NCBI GenBank assembly: GCA_001600415.1
Contig: BCJX01000013.1
Coordinates: 750,116 to 814,115, forward strand
Source: Pascua guehoae
Lineage: Eukaryota > Basidiomycota > Tremellomycetes > Trichosporonales > Trichosporonaceae
Direction of reading: 5' to 3'
Length of the DNA stretch: 64,000 bases
Both the position numbers and the translations under genes were made by a program. Of the stretch, positions 43,576-55,295 are shown piece by piece; positions within the stretch are counted from its first letter, which is position 1; every line of letters begins with the position of its first letter. The notes under the pieces were generated by a model that searched no databases, was not told the origin of the DNA, and saw only the letters and a program-made list of their open reading frames with translations.

Positions 43576-44700
43576 GGTTATTGAGACCGCGTTGCAGGCT
43601 GGGTCGAAGGGGGTATAGGGGTCGCTGTGAGCGCGAAGTGACCTAGTGGACCGCCAAACGAGAAATACAATACTCGAGTCTGGCCGGACGGTAGTGGGAA
43701 ACAAGTCAGAGAGGGACGGCAACGAGGTCAACGGGGAGAAAACATGTTAGTGGGGGCGACGACCAGGCCGATATATGTACATTCTTGCTCTGTTGCTCGC
43801 TGGCACGCAGGCACGCCAGCACCGTTGGCCGAGCACAGCATTCTAGATGTGAACGACGGTGTCGAGGATGGGATGGATGGAGGCGGTGAAAGATGCGACG
43901 CCGGCTGCAAAAGGGGATGTAGGACCAAAGGACCAAAGAGGACCCGCTTGCACCGCCGTCAAACACTGTCCGTGCACCGCTAAAGGGCGCACCAACAAGG
44001 GGAAAACACTTGTAACATCCAAAATCCTAATCAAATGCGTCGGCTCCATTTAGAAACCACGACCAGGATGCAGTCTAGTCTTTTGTAATGGCCACGTGGG
44101 AGTGGCATCGCATTCCCCAGGCACGCGTTTCAAAACATGGGACTAACTTTGGCTAGTTTGTTTTTTTTTACTGGATGGGGCAACTGTACTGTACTGTGGA
44201 GAGAGAGACACACCGGTGCAGCGGGATGGCCCTCGTGCTTCAGAACATCAAACAGGGGAGACGACACTATCAGGCAGCTTACCGTAATCATATGTCCTTG
44301 GAGCAGCACACCTGTACAGCCCCAACCCTGCTAGTCGCGTCGCGACGGGAAGCACAGCACCGTACACGGCAGCCATCACCATGTGGCGGTGCGATCAACG
44401 ACGCGACTTGACGATATGGCGGTGCAGTCACCGACGCGCCTTTGGATTTTCTGCCTATGCTAGCCCTTGCTGCTCTCCAGGAAATCGGACAAGGGGCAGC
44501 ACACCGCTTGTTCCGTACCTTTGCACACTGGGAATCCCATTCCAGGGCCGTCCAGATGAGGTTAAATCGGCTCCAGAATGCGGTGAGCGGTCAAGACGGT
44601 GACCGGGGACGCGTACACCACGGGACGTGGCGTCGCTCCGGCGTCACTCGTTCTGGCCCGGCCGCTTGCCGAAAGAGTACAACGTTCGGCGCTCGCTCCA
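43576..44700. other. Intergenic, promoter side of the cell-wall gene
   Basis: No gene recognised. A T run lies at 44161-44169. A minus-strand 'tatatcgg' (about 43770-43777) is a possible TATA element nearly 200 bp upstream of the cell-wall gene ATG. Confidence 0.45.
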
Positions 44701-45085
44701 CTAGACGTCCGTGGGTATGTACTCCACTGTACCGCCTTTGCCGCCGGCGCGGCATGCGGCACCGTCTGGTAGCACGATGTTGCACAAGGGGCTGCCTTTA
44801 GCCTTTAAAGCGCTGCTGGCCAGCTGCCGGATGTGACTGTCAGTATGGTCTTTCTGTCCATTCCCTGCAACATGGCGGTACATGTCGTCGCAAGTCGTGG
44901 TAAATACGGAACTATGGACGCCGACCGAATGGCAGGCACAACTTGGCTTGCATCGCCATTGTCCGTCCGTCTGCCGCCCTCTGAACCCTTTCACCATTCC
45001 CGACTGAATCGATAATGTTGGCGGCGACTGCGTGGTTAAGAGCCAACGGTTGACCAGAACAGACCAGCACCGACACCCCCTTGCG
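44701..45085 (-). CDS. Tentative small cysteine-containing protein (3' exons)
   Basis: Two minus-strand stretches look coding. The upstream one (about 45085-44944) reads VSVLVCSGQPLALNHAVAAN then IIDSVGNGERVQ. The downstream one (44912-44701) reads SVFTTTCDDMYRHVAGNGQ, DSHIRQLASSALKAKG, CNIVLPDGAACRAGG and GGTVEYIPTDV before the stop. A 31-nt intron with a weak GTTGTG donor (44943-44913) joins them in phase. The first exon with a start or signal peptide is not identified. Small size and spaced cysteines suggest a secreted protein. I do not recognise the family; the order of elements is faintly like fungal KP4-like secreted proteins, but that is a weak impression and no activity is implied. 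Confidence 0.27.
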
Positions 45086-45707
45086 TTTGCACAACTGACA
45101 GTAACGCGTTTACGAGGCCTGCACTGGCTGTGCCTGCCACAGCTTGGTATGTACTGGTATGGTCTTGCCGACGGTCCCCACATTGGACGAGACAGGACGC
45201 TGCACACGTGCTGTGCAGGTAATGTAGTCACAGCACCTCGGTCATATTTTCACCGTTGAGGTGACAATCCTTGTTGGGTCGTCTGAAACAGGGCAGCGGG
45301 TGTGGCTAGTGCCAAAGGGCGTGCACTGCCATTAGGTGTGTCGGCAAGCTGATGGTCGCGCCGGCCGCCGGATGGTGGGCGAGGAGGGTTGGGCGCGCAG
45401 AGTTTGAGACCCACAGAGGTTCTCCCTCAGTCTTTGCGTGAGAATCAAAGTAGTGGAGCCCACACTCACCACCTTGTACCCTGGTACTGCCTTTGTGTGG
45501 TTGTTTACCCATGTGCACCAACCAACGGGTGCCCATTTAATGTCCCGTTAGCGGCAGCGGGTACAATCAAGAGGGCGATGCCAGTAGCATGGTTAGCGGG
45601 CTTCGTGACGAAACAGAGTGTAAGCGAGGCCGATGCCGAGCACAGCCGACGCGGTACACATCACAATGCTTGCATCTATGAGTTTTAAGGCTGAATGTTA
45701 CAATTAG
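45086..45707. other. Intergenic left of the short-chain dehydrogenase
   Basis: No coding pattern seen. It may include the missing 5' exon of the tentative gene to its left and the 3' flank of the dehydrogenase. Confidence 0.4.
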
Positions 45708-46821
45708 TTAGACGTACTGCTCCTCGGGGAGACGGACACCCTCTTGGATACCAGCCGACATTGAGCGTCCGCCGTCGACAACAAGGTTGGCACCGTCCAT
45801 GTAGCTACCTGCGCGCGAGCCGAGGAGGAGGGCAGGGCCGACGATTTCGTGAGGCAGACCGGGGCGGCCGACGACGCAGCGGAGCGCAGCCTTGTGGGGG
45901 GTACCACCGAGGTCGTAGTTGTGCCCTCCGGCCGAGGTGCCAGTCATCTCGCTGGGGAAGATACCGGGGCAGATGGTGTTGACGCGGATCTTGGCGGGCG
46001 AGAGGCGGCCAGCAAGGAGGTTTGCCGTGTGGAGCGTGGCGGCCTTGGAGGCGCCGTACGATACCGAGCCCATGACGCGCTGGAGGATCAGGCCCGCAAT
46101 GGACGCAATCACAATGACCGACTTGAGGTCGCTCTTCATCAGGAGCGGCGCAAACGCGACCGTCGCAAAGTAGACGCCGTTGATGTTGACTACGATGGGT
46201 CAGTATCTTCCGGACGCCACCACGCTCGGACGTACCCTGGTTGGTCGCGTTAAAGTCATCGTCCGAGGCACCGTCCCACATCATCTTGAGCACGGCCTCC
46301 ATGTTGTCCACGTCGGTTGTGGGGTTCTTGTACGAGCGCATGATACCCGCGCAGTTGACGAGGACGTCGACGACGTCGGTCTGCGCAGCGACGGCGTCGT
46401 ACAGCTTCTGGACGCCCGCCTTGGTCGAAACGTCGCCCTGGATGACGACGACCGAGCCGCCGTGGGCGGCCTGCGCAGTGATCTCGGACGCAGACTTGTC
46501 GAGCACCTCCTTGCGGCGGCCAGAGATGAAGACCTTGGCGCCGTTGGCAGCGTACGCAGAGGCGATGGCTGGCGTCAGTGGGGGTCACAGACGATGAGTG
46601 GCGAGCGGAGAGCAATGCGACAGATCTGGAGCTTGATCCAGTGTCAAAGTTGTCAGAATCCAAGCATTCACCCTTGCCGAGACCGGTACCGCCGCCAGTG
46701 ACAACAACAGTCTGCACGTCAGCGACCAGCCGCGGGGCAGCGAACACAACGGGGAGCAACTCACGCGACCAACAACCGAGAAGAGGTCGTCAACAGCGAA
46801 CGAGGGGGCGGTGAAGGACAT
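45708..46821 (-). CDS. Short-chain dehydrogenase/reductase (SDR)
   Basis: Four exons give about 285 residues, classical SDR size. Exon 1 encodes MSFTAPSFAVDDLFSVVGR. Splicing builds the dinucleotide-binding TVVVTGGGTGLGKAIASAYA (TGxxxGxG). Then come GDVSTKAGV, VLVNCAGIM (the NAG motif), VNINGVYFATVAF with the catalytic Asn, IVIASIAGLI with the catalytic Ser, and VSYGASKAA with the Tyr-x3-Lys pair. IRVNTICPGIFPSEMT and an SDR C-terminal MDGANLVVDGG follow. It is an NAD(P)-dependent oxidoreductase; the acidic residue after beta-2 is not obvious (FISGRRKE instead, two arginines), which favours NADP. The substrate is unknown. All junction phases agree. Confidence 0.94.
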
Positions 46822-49758
46822 TGTGGGTGATAGATGTGGGTGTAGGGGTGTAGGGGGTTTAGGGGGTGTAAGAGTTGGGTAGAAGAGCAAGGTAAGATGT
46901 AAGAAAGTTTATGACTGACAGCAAGACTGTTGCTGTTTGTTGGCACGACGCGGAGTTCTGACCGAGCAAATCGCCGTTGTGGGAGCGGCACATCCGGTAT
47001 CTCACGGCTCAGAGCGGGCCGCCCGGCCCGGCGGTCACGACCGAAGATGGCTTACGTATGCATGGTGTGTGCACCGGATCTCGTCCATGGCGGTGGCTTT
47101 GTGGCTTCGGCGTAGAGCACGCATGCATGCAGAGCGCGTTCGACAGCATGGTGATCGTGACTATCAGCGTGCTCTGCGTAAGTCGCAGTGTTCCAATGGA
47201 CCACATGGTCGTCTTGAGACCTACCGTAGATACCATACAGGCAGAGCGGTAACTCGGGTCGCAACTCTGTGAACACGAATGGTTGGTTGCCCTCGTCAAA
47301 CCGCACTCGTTGTTGGGCGACAAAAACAGAGACGAACGGTTACTGTTGAGACACTTGCTCGCACTTCCAAGGAAATGTGGAGGAGGAGCTCAGAACACGA
47401 ACCTGGGCTGAAATCTGTCATATGCATGTTGTTCAGCCACCGTTCCAGTGCGTACGCCAATGGGCTACAGTTATAGTTGACTTGAACCTCTGGTGTCCAT
47501 CTCAGTAGGTCAAATGCTCACCCTTGCTCACGGTCTGGTAAAAGCAACTACCGGTAGTCGTTCCGAGGTCGACGACGGTCAGGTTGTGAAAGCAATTGTC
47601 AGCAAACTCCAGGTAAACATCTAACGTGGCGGCCGCACATGCCTGCCGCGTACATGCTGCCGGGACCCGGTACCTTCTGCAACACGCAGTTGCACTACTT
47701 TGCCGCATTACTGATACCCGAATCCAGGTATTTCACCCACGTCAAGAGCAAGCTTTGTCGGTACCCACTCGTTCCGACATACCGGGTGAAGCATGAAACC
47801 CAAAAGATAGTGGGACCCAAGCCCCGTTGGCGCCTCGTATCGTTTCAGACTCGCGAATGGGAGCTAGCCGCCGGTAATATGACCTGGCAGAATGATGATG
47901 CGAGTATTTGTCCATGGCAGTGGTCTGGGCATCTGGGCATCTGGGCAGGTAACCATGCGCCACGAGTCGATGGTGCGACGGCCGTCATCGACCTTCCAGA
48001 CCTTCTGGCGCTTCTGATACCCCTGACACTTGGACCTTCCGGCATGCCCAATTCGCATACCAATGGGGTGGGGGGTGATCAGCGAGAGAGAGGATGCCCT
48101 CTCGGGTAAGCTGATGGACGTGATATGGGTACCATATGCTCCCAGGGTGTGCAATGGGGACATCGACGACGACATACCGGCAGTGGGCAGCGTGCGAGGT
48201 GTGTGTAATGTCGCAAGGCACATGGACCGTGACGTCATTGAAATGGCATCCATCTGTGACCACCTACCAGCCAGCCAACAGCGACAGCAAGGCACTACTG
48301 CTTGCTTCTTATCATTATCCACTACACACACACCTCTTCTTCCACCTACCTCATCATCTCCAATACGCGCGGACCGGCACCGGCCATCTCCCCACCACCC
48401 AGCCCTCTCTATGCAGCTCCGATATGACCCGTTCCGGTCGCCCCCGACGGAGAATCGCAGCGCCGGGTAACCCTCTGCGCTGAGGGAGCGATTAAGCGGG
48501 GGCATGCCGCACAATCCCTCGGCGCCTCGGCCTTTGTCGAGTCTAGTCCCGAGAAACAAGCTGCAAGCTGGTCTGTGCAATGCTACCCCTTACTCTTCAC
48601 CCTGTCTGTCCGTCTCTTTTTTTGAATGAACCTTTACATTTATTCATTCTCAAACACCCAATCTCAAGAATCTAGGAACCCGATACGTCGAGTGTTGGAA
48701 TGGTTGAAACTGACAAACGCCCGTGCGCGCGCGGGGCCGAGGCGGAGCGAGGGTAGCGACGTGGTTGCCGATCGACGCCGGTGGCCGGACAAGTAGGGCT
48801 GAAACGCATGCCAAGCAGTGGGCAGGACGTGGGGTACGGTACGTGTGGGAAGAGGTGCAGATGAAATGGCAAGAGCTGGGGTGGTCGCGAGTGTACACGA
48901 CACAGGACTGCGTTGCAGGCAGACTTGGCCGACACCTCGGTATGCCTTGGACTGTACGGTACATGCGACATGTTGCATTGAAACTGCGACAGCCAGCGGG
49001 GTAGGCGACGCCACAAGCCACCTTGGACCGGCCTGATGCGAGTATGAAACACTGGTCGACCGTGGTCCGGTCGCAGTGCAACACCGCGTCGTTGTCCACG
49101 TTGGAGCAATCTATCCTTTGGCATTGGCATATTGGGCATGCAAGCGCTCGCATCCGAACCATTGTACCACGGACCCGAGCCGACGGCGCGCCGTCGGCCA
49201 CGGATCACAACGATCCGGCGTGCCAGCGACACGAGCGCGGGCCACCACCCCCTCCCTGGTCCCTGCGGCGACCCAAGCTTCTGGCAGAGCGCACGAGGCG
49301 TCGGAACTAGTGCAGATGGAGCACACGGCATTGCGACACATTATTGCCATACACCTCTGTGCAGACACCAGGGGTGAAGGGGGTTGAGAGGGGAGAGGGG
49401 GTAGGGTGGGGGTGGGGGTGGTGGGGGCAACCGGGCCAACTGGTGTGCGGAGGACCGCGGCGCCGGCTGGCAGGCATGATCCACAGCAAGAGTGAGGGGG
49501 GGCTGGCCTCTGGCTCAACACCTTCATAGAGAGCGCCAACTGTGCGTCAACCATCGTGTCCCCCCCGTCCGTCTCTGTTCTCGTCTTCTTTGCCTTCTCC
49601 TCCCATCTGTCACTTGCTCTCTCAAGACGCTCTCCCTCGTACTCGCTCTCACGTTTGCGTACACGTTCATCCTCGTCCCGGTCCTCTCCCCGCGCTCCTC
49701 CCGTCCCTCTCCGCCTAGCATTACCACCACCACCCCCACCAACACCACCTCTCCCACA
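46822..49758. other. Intergenic, 2.9 kb, mostly without recognisable genes
   Basis: The dehydrogenase promoter lies at the left and a pyrimidine-rich leader (49556-49758) precedes the coiled-coil gene. One tentative exon pair is listed at 47433-47620. A minus-strand cysteine-rich frame around 48870-49160 (DQCFILASGRSKVACGV, GCRSFNATCRMYRTVQG) may also be coding but has no clear start, stop or splice partner. Confidence 0.45.
47433..47620 (-). CDS. Tentative exon pair of a small cysteine-containing protein
   Basis: The 99-base segment 47620-47522 follows a 'gttag' acceptor and ends in a GTGAGC donor. It encodes VYLEFADNCFHNLTVVDLG then TTTGSCFYQTVSK. A short downstream exon (47464-47433) can end the frame as AHWRTHWNGG and stop. 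Splice signals and composition look real, and there is an N-glycosylation-type NLT. Upstream exons are not found and the family is not recognised. Confidence 0.25.
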
Positions 49759-51133
49759 ATGTCCAAGACCCAGCAGCTCATCCACTACACCCTCCCCACC
49801 CCTTCGCCGTTCCCGGCCCCGGTCCAGCTCAACGCCCCCATCCACACCGGCACCCCCAAGGCGGCGCCCGCCCCGGCCAAGAAGGAGTCTTACACGTCGA
49901 CGGTCGCCGCGCCCGTCCCCCACCCCCCGGCGTTCAACCCGGCCGAGCAGGTCCAGAACGCCCTCCTCAACCCCCCCAAGACCCACGGCACTGCCCACCC
50001 CATGCTCTGCTGGGTCGTCCCCGCCAACCCCGCCGGTGTCCCCGCCCACCCCGCTGCCCCCGAGCCCGCCGCGGCTCCCGCCCCGGCCCCCGCACAGCCC
50101 CTCGCCAAGAAGCCCCTCCTCCTCGGCGACTCGCAGACTGGCAAGCGCAACCCCGTCAACGAGCTTGAGAAGGAGGTCGCAGAGCTCCGCAGGAAGCTCG
50201 AGCGCCTCGAGCCCCTCAACAACCGCATCGCCGCCCTCTCTGCCGCGTGAGTATGGCATAAGTGTGCAGCAGGCGTATGGGCCAGCTGTGACTGGGAGAC
50301 CCACGTCCACCCCCCCCCCCCCCATCCTGGTCACCATCATCATCCCATCTCTCCCGCGCCCCAGCTCACACTCAGCCACCTCAACGCCTCGCGCCACGCG
50401 TGCGGCGTCACCCTCCTCCCCGTCCTCCCCACCGGCCACTCGCCCGTCGGACTTCCTGTGAGTTTGGGTTTTGGTCGAGTTTCGTGTTCCGTGTTGCGTG
50501 TTCCGGTTCCAGGGCCTCGGTTATATGGCGGCCCGAACAAAATCGTGATGGGCACGTCCATGCGTCCAGCCAGCTGCAACCAGCCTCTGTGCGCAGCCTC
50601 TGTGGCCCAGTCGATGTCCATGGGCAATCATGCGCTGCCACATGACAGAAACTGTGCAACAGTGCGGCGGTATGCTCCGCGACGGAGTCTGGGGTGTGCA
50701 TTGTCTCGGCCTCGGTCTCGGCCACGCTCGGGCGCCGCTGTTCCGAGATGGTCGATGGTCCAGATCATGATCAAGATCTCCCGCGCCCCACGCCCTCGTG
50801 TCTAGATGTCCCTGCGCCACGGCGCCCGGCGCACAGACGCCAGAGACTGGAACCTTTGCGCCGACTTGCCTCGGCCATGGGCACCAGGGACTGTTGGGCG
50901 CTGCAGCAAGAGTCTGTGCACCGAGGGCAGGCCGCACACGCAACCCACAAGCGACACCCCTCAACACACACTGACACGCCCAGCCCCTCTCGTCGGCCAA
51001 GGCGATCGAGGAGCTCACGCCCAAGGAGGCGCAGGCGTGGGTCGGCTACTATGTCGGCAAGTGGGCGAGCATCGGCCTCGAAAAGGAGGCGGCCGTCAAG
51101 GCGCTCCGTGCCGCCGTCGGTCTCCCGGCTTAG
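49759..51133 (+). CDS. Orphan Pro/Ala-rich protein with a short coiled coil
   Basis: Three exons: 49759-50248, about 50364-50460 and about 50982-51133. The protein begins MSKTQQLIHYTLPTPSPFPA, is Pro/Ala/Lys-rich for 130 residues, then has a heptad coiled coil (NELEKEVAELRRKLERLEPL). After an intron, LTLSHLNASRHACGVTLLPV follows. The last exon gives PLSSAKAIEELTPKEAQAWV, GYYVGKWASIGLEKEAAVKA and the end LRAAVGLPA. No catalytic motif, signal peptide or membrane segment. The final exon looks like a small helical interaction domain. The second intron is unusually long (over 500 nt), so an extra exon could be missed. Function unknown. Confidence 0.65.
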
Positions 51134-52069
51134 GAGGCTGGGGGCGGGCGGTGTGAGGGTGAGGGTGAGGGCGGGGATGGGGTTGGGAGTGGGAGTGAGG
51201 ATGGGACTGGGAGTGGGAGTGCGGACGGAGCAGACAGAGTGATCGGCACCGCGCAAGGTGCAGGTACAGGTCTAGTGGGAGTGGCCCCGGGCGCGGAAGC
51301 AAGGCCCGCGTGTGGAGTCGTGTACGATGACAAAGACGAGGATACGGGCAAGACTCGCCCCCTCGTGGGACAACGAGAACGGGCGTCGGCCCTGCGAGTA
51401 GACCCCGGGCCTACTAGAGGCTCGGGGAGAGATGTGCATGTGGAGATTCTAGAGAACCAGGCTGGGGGGTGTGGAGAGGCCGGCGCGGGGGCGTCTGAGC
51501 GTGTTGCTGCTGCTGCTGCTGCTGCTGAGACGACTACTGCCGAGACGACTATTGCTGCTACGACTGTCACACCTGATACGACGGTTGCGGCCGGTGTAAC
51601 TGATACGACTGGTATAACTGCCACGACTGGTATTACTACCACGGCTACCACTACAATGACCACCATGACAATCACGACCATCACGACAACCACGGCAGTC
51701 GCGACTGCCACGACTATCACGACTGCGACGACGACGACTGCTGCACCTGCGCCAGCCACGCCGAGGCCAAGGGCAACCGTGGCGGGAGCAAGCCCTACAC
51801 CAACACTTGCACCGCCCGAACGCACCGCAGCGCAAGTGCAAGCAGCAGGTCCATCAGCAGCACCATCAACACACTCAGCACCATCAACACACTCAGCACT
51901 ATCAACACACTCAGCACCACCGACCCGGTCGCTCGTGCAGTGGCGGCAGTGGCAGCAGTGGACGTGGACGTGGCGCGCGCGGTCCGAGTGGGAGTGGGAA
52001 GTGCGCGAGTGGGAGTGGCGCTGGCAGTGGCCGCGGTGGCAGCGGCCCGTCCTCAGCGGCGGCGCCGTG

Positions 52070-52110
<41 letters not shown>

Positions 52111-52310
52111 GGGGGTGGGGCTGGTGGTTCCCCGGCCGCGGCTGGGGTTGCCGCGCCATGGCGGGGTGGTACATAGCGTCGACTGGCGGGTCTCATGCAT
52201 TGGTCACATTTGATACTGGCTGGTGCGGTGGTGCACTGTACATTGGTACATTGGTACACTGGTACAACTGGCATACTGGCACACTGGGGCCCAGGTGACG
52301 GCACCGCCGT
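51134..52310. repeat. Cluster of microsatellites and minisatellites
   Basis: This region is almost entirely simple repeats: 'gtgagg/gggagtg' units (51152-51222), a (GCT)n run (51505-51528), 'acgactacc/atgaccatcacg' trinucleotide-like units (51528-51745), three 20-bp 'catcaacacactcagcac' units (51857-51917), (GGGGTC)n (about 52070-52110) and 10-bp 'ggtacactgg' units (52238-52290). Long frames on both strands (up to about 350 codons) are just translations of these repeats, giving poly-Thr or poly-Val, and are not called as genes. Confidence 0.8.
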
Positions 52311-54401
52311 GTGTGATGTGGGCGGTGGAAGGTGGGAGATGGCAGGTGGGAGTAGGAGGTGGCCATTGAGAGCTGGCGCGGTGGTCGTTGGTGATCCTCT
52401 GCCGTGTGGCGTTGCCACTAAACTGGAACCCGAGCGCACATATCGCGCACAGAGCCTACGAGCGACGGCCTCGACTCAGTCCACCACGCCCCATGTCCAT
52501 GTCCATGTCGAGATCTGGGACGGCAGGCAGATCTGGCGAGGTCCACATCAACCGTCCACACTCACGCCAGTGCCACTTACGGTACACTCCCACTGCCACA
52601 CGCTACGCAAGTGGAGCACTAGCACTAGCGGCCCCCGGCCCCCGACGTGTTAGTCTCGACACTAACAACCGGGATATGACCATGTGGTCCCCTCGTGCAC
52701 GTAGTTGATGCATGTTGCACGTTGGGCCTACACTATTCGGCTTCGGTGCTCCGAGGCTGGGTGGCGCTAGTCGTTGGCGCCGGGTTGGGCTCGGTGAATT
52801 TGCCGACCAGCGGCGTCCGACGAGGGGAGCGTCGGGTGGAGGTACGGCAGGGGGGTGGGTTGTTGTCTGGCTGGCTGGAGGGGAGGTTTTCTGGGACGGG
52901 GGTCTGGGGGGGTCTGGGGCTGGGTCTGGGACGTGTCTGGGACTGGGTATGGGACTGCGTACGGTGTGGGCTAATGTGGCATCTCGCACCCGACTGGCGC
53001 CCAGCATCTCACCCGCCCGGCACCCGCCTGCCACCCCACATGTGGCACCCGATGTGGAATCTGGAGTAGGATCTGGTGTATAGACAAAGGTTGGGCTACC
53101 ACATGGGGCACCCTCGAAGCAGACTCAATTCGGTGGTGTCTAGAGAGGAGGCATCATGACGTCTTGGAGGTGTCGTCGATGGGCGTGGGTGGACGAGGTC
53201 TGCCTTGATCTCGGTGTCATGACCCCGCTTGCCTGGTCTTGGTCATGTATCTAGTTGCTCCACCGCCGTTCCCGGTTGTCCCCTGGGCAAGGATACTCTA
53301 TCGTCAACTAGTGGACTCGAGGCAAGGCTCCCTCGCCGAAGAATCCGTGCAGCAAAATCCAAACGCACCACCACCATGTCTCCAGACCACCGCCCCTCTG
53401 GACCAACAGATGACGGATTTCTTGCGTGCAGAACGCACGTGGTACTGGGGGGTTGCAATCTGATGCTCTACCGCTGAGCTGGAGGCGCCTGTGGACAGCT
53501 GCGTCGCGACATAGTAAGAGCTTGTCGGAATGGCCTGCACGGACTTGGCAGCGACGCTCTCTGTGGCGTGTCTGGGGAACATGGAGCAGATGCCACACGT
53601 CGACAATCTGGCCTGCTGATAGCTGCTGACCTCATCTTGAAATCGAGGCCTTATCCTTGGACGTACCACTGACGAGGACACGTTGCAGCGCACACGAACA
53701 TGGTGGATTTGCTTGTTGCCGTCCACAGTCACCCCAACTCGAGCTTGTTGCCACCCCTTGACATCTCACCCACGAGTACCACATGAACTTTACACGCACA
53801 ACCAGGCAGATTCTGACAACCCCGACGCAGACGCTGAATGTATACCATACTGTTCAGTAGATCTCTGTATACCTTACAGTAGCTCTCCCCGCCCAGGTTG
53901 AGCCATTGACATGCGCCCCACAAGATCCTTGACCCCAACCCCAGGGCCACTTGCCATGCCTAGCAGCTTCGACTCGTGGGTAAACGCCCAGCGTGCTCAT
54001 ACATGGACGATAATAGTGAGTGTGCGCAACAGGTCTCATTGAGCTCTTGGTAGACGCAAGGAGTGGCGTGGTACAGCGGTACGGTATTCGCATCTGGGTC
54101 AATCGCACGCTCCAAGTCCCGTCCTCGCTTACCCCCACTGACGCCGAGCTGACGCCGAGCTTGACGACCAAGGACACCCCCGCCATGCCCGTCTGCCCCC
54201 GGGCCCCTGGCACTCTCGACTCGACCTTGACGCTTGCGCAACCAGAGTCCAGACCGACGTGCGTGCGCGCTGCGTACTGCTTGGATCACGGCCGCCGTTA
54301 GCACACCGCCACTGCCACACTGCCACACTGCCACACCGCCACACCACCTGCTCGCTGCGGCGCCAGAGCCTGTGGAGCGTATCGAGTCATGGAGTCATGT
54401 C
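52311..54401. other. Intergenic, no convincing protein gene
   Basis: Apart from the tRNA-like half at 53453-53489, nothing is recognised. A 'gccacactgcc' repeat lies at about 54303-54350 and T/G-rich low-complexity DNA at 52880-52970. Confidence 0.45.
53453..53489 (-). pseudogene. tRNA-Cys(GCA)-like 5' half
   Basis: The minus strand carries a G/C-rich acceptor-like start, the D-arm CAGCTCAGCGGTAGAGC (box A, with paired GCTC/GAGC) and an anticodon arm TCAGATTGCAA containing the GCA anticodon. The expected 3' half does not follow directly. About 41 bases further on (from 53411 down) the string ATCTGTTGGTC could be the 3' anticodon strand and variable loop after an intron at the usual position. 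No T-arm (box B) or matching acceptor strand is visible within 200 bp. It is best seen as a broken or rearranged tRNA gene. Confidence 0.4.
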
Positions 54402-55295
54402 ATGGAGACATGGAGTATGGAGCAGAGCAGGGATCTGGACGAGACCGAGGCCGGGGCCGGGGCCGGGGTATTGCACCGCGTGCCGGGGTACGACGCGGGC
54501 GTCAACGTCGCCGTCGTACGGCGCGTCGTACTCTGCGCCGTCTCGCTTCTGCTCCACCACTTCGTTCTCCTCATGCTCCTCGTGCTCTTCCTCCTCTTCC
54601 TGCTCCTCTTCCTGCTCCTCCTCCTGCTCGTCCTCCTACTACTCTCCTCCCTCTCCTCGTCCTCCTCCACACCCGCCGCCCTCCCTCTCCCTTTGTCTAT
54701 CTCTACTCGGCCCCACCCATGCTCTGTTTCCCGGTCTCGCTCTCCCCCCTCGCCCGACTTGTCTCCCCTTTCGCCCGACTCCTCTCCTCTCTCGCGGTAC
54801 GACCTCCCCTGACCGTCTTCACCCCCTCACCCATTCGCCCCCTCGCCCCCTCACCCCCTCACCCCCTCACCCCCAACCCCACCTCCCACCCGGGCCCCAC
54901 CGGCCGCCGCCAACGTCCCCAACGTAACCCCCTCGTCATCCTCCATCCTCCACACACCCCCACCCCCAACTCCACCTCTACACTCCTCCGCTCGTCTCCA
55001 CAACAACAGAACGTACGTCATACGTCGCAAAGATCGCGTCGAGATCCACCACCTCACATTCCGACACACCGCGTGCCGCCCGTTCCTCTTCCAACCATAT
55101 GGGGGCTCGTATCGTATCCTCGCGCGCCGCGTGGTAGCCGTGTCCAACTGTGACGCCCGTTTGAACCCGGTGCCGGAGATTCGACGAGAGCGTAGGGCAC
55201 AGCAGAGCGTGCTCGAGGCGCACGTACGTTGTTGCTTGCGACATGCTGGCGGGGGCTGTGTGCAACGAGTGGGTGCTGTGCAAGTGTCGAGTTGA
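54402..55295 (+). CDS. Tentative single-pass membrane protein
   Basis: From the ATG at 54402 the frame reads METWSMEQSRDLDETEAGAG and GYDAGVNVAVVRRVVLCAV, then about 35 hydrophobic residues dominated by leucine. A Ser/Pro-rich stretch follows, reaching a GTACGA donor at 54797. After a pyrimidine-rich 213-nt intron with a clean CAACAACAG acceptor the phase continues as RRKDRVEIHHLTFRHTACRP, FLFQPYGGSYRILARRVVAV and RLNPVPEIRRERRAQQSVLE. The stop at 55295 may instead be avoided by a GTACGT donor near 55225. Codons are C/G-ending. The opposite strand is also open in places (acidic repeats at 54560-54640, YVRLEHALLCPTLSSNLRH near 55200), so strand choice is not certain. No family recognised. Confidence 0.35.

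Noticed and set aside
51130..52213. Long open frames on both strands giving Thr-rich and Val-rich proteins
   Set aside because: Products of simple repeats with no non-repetitive domain, splice logic or start context.
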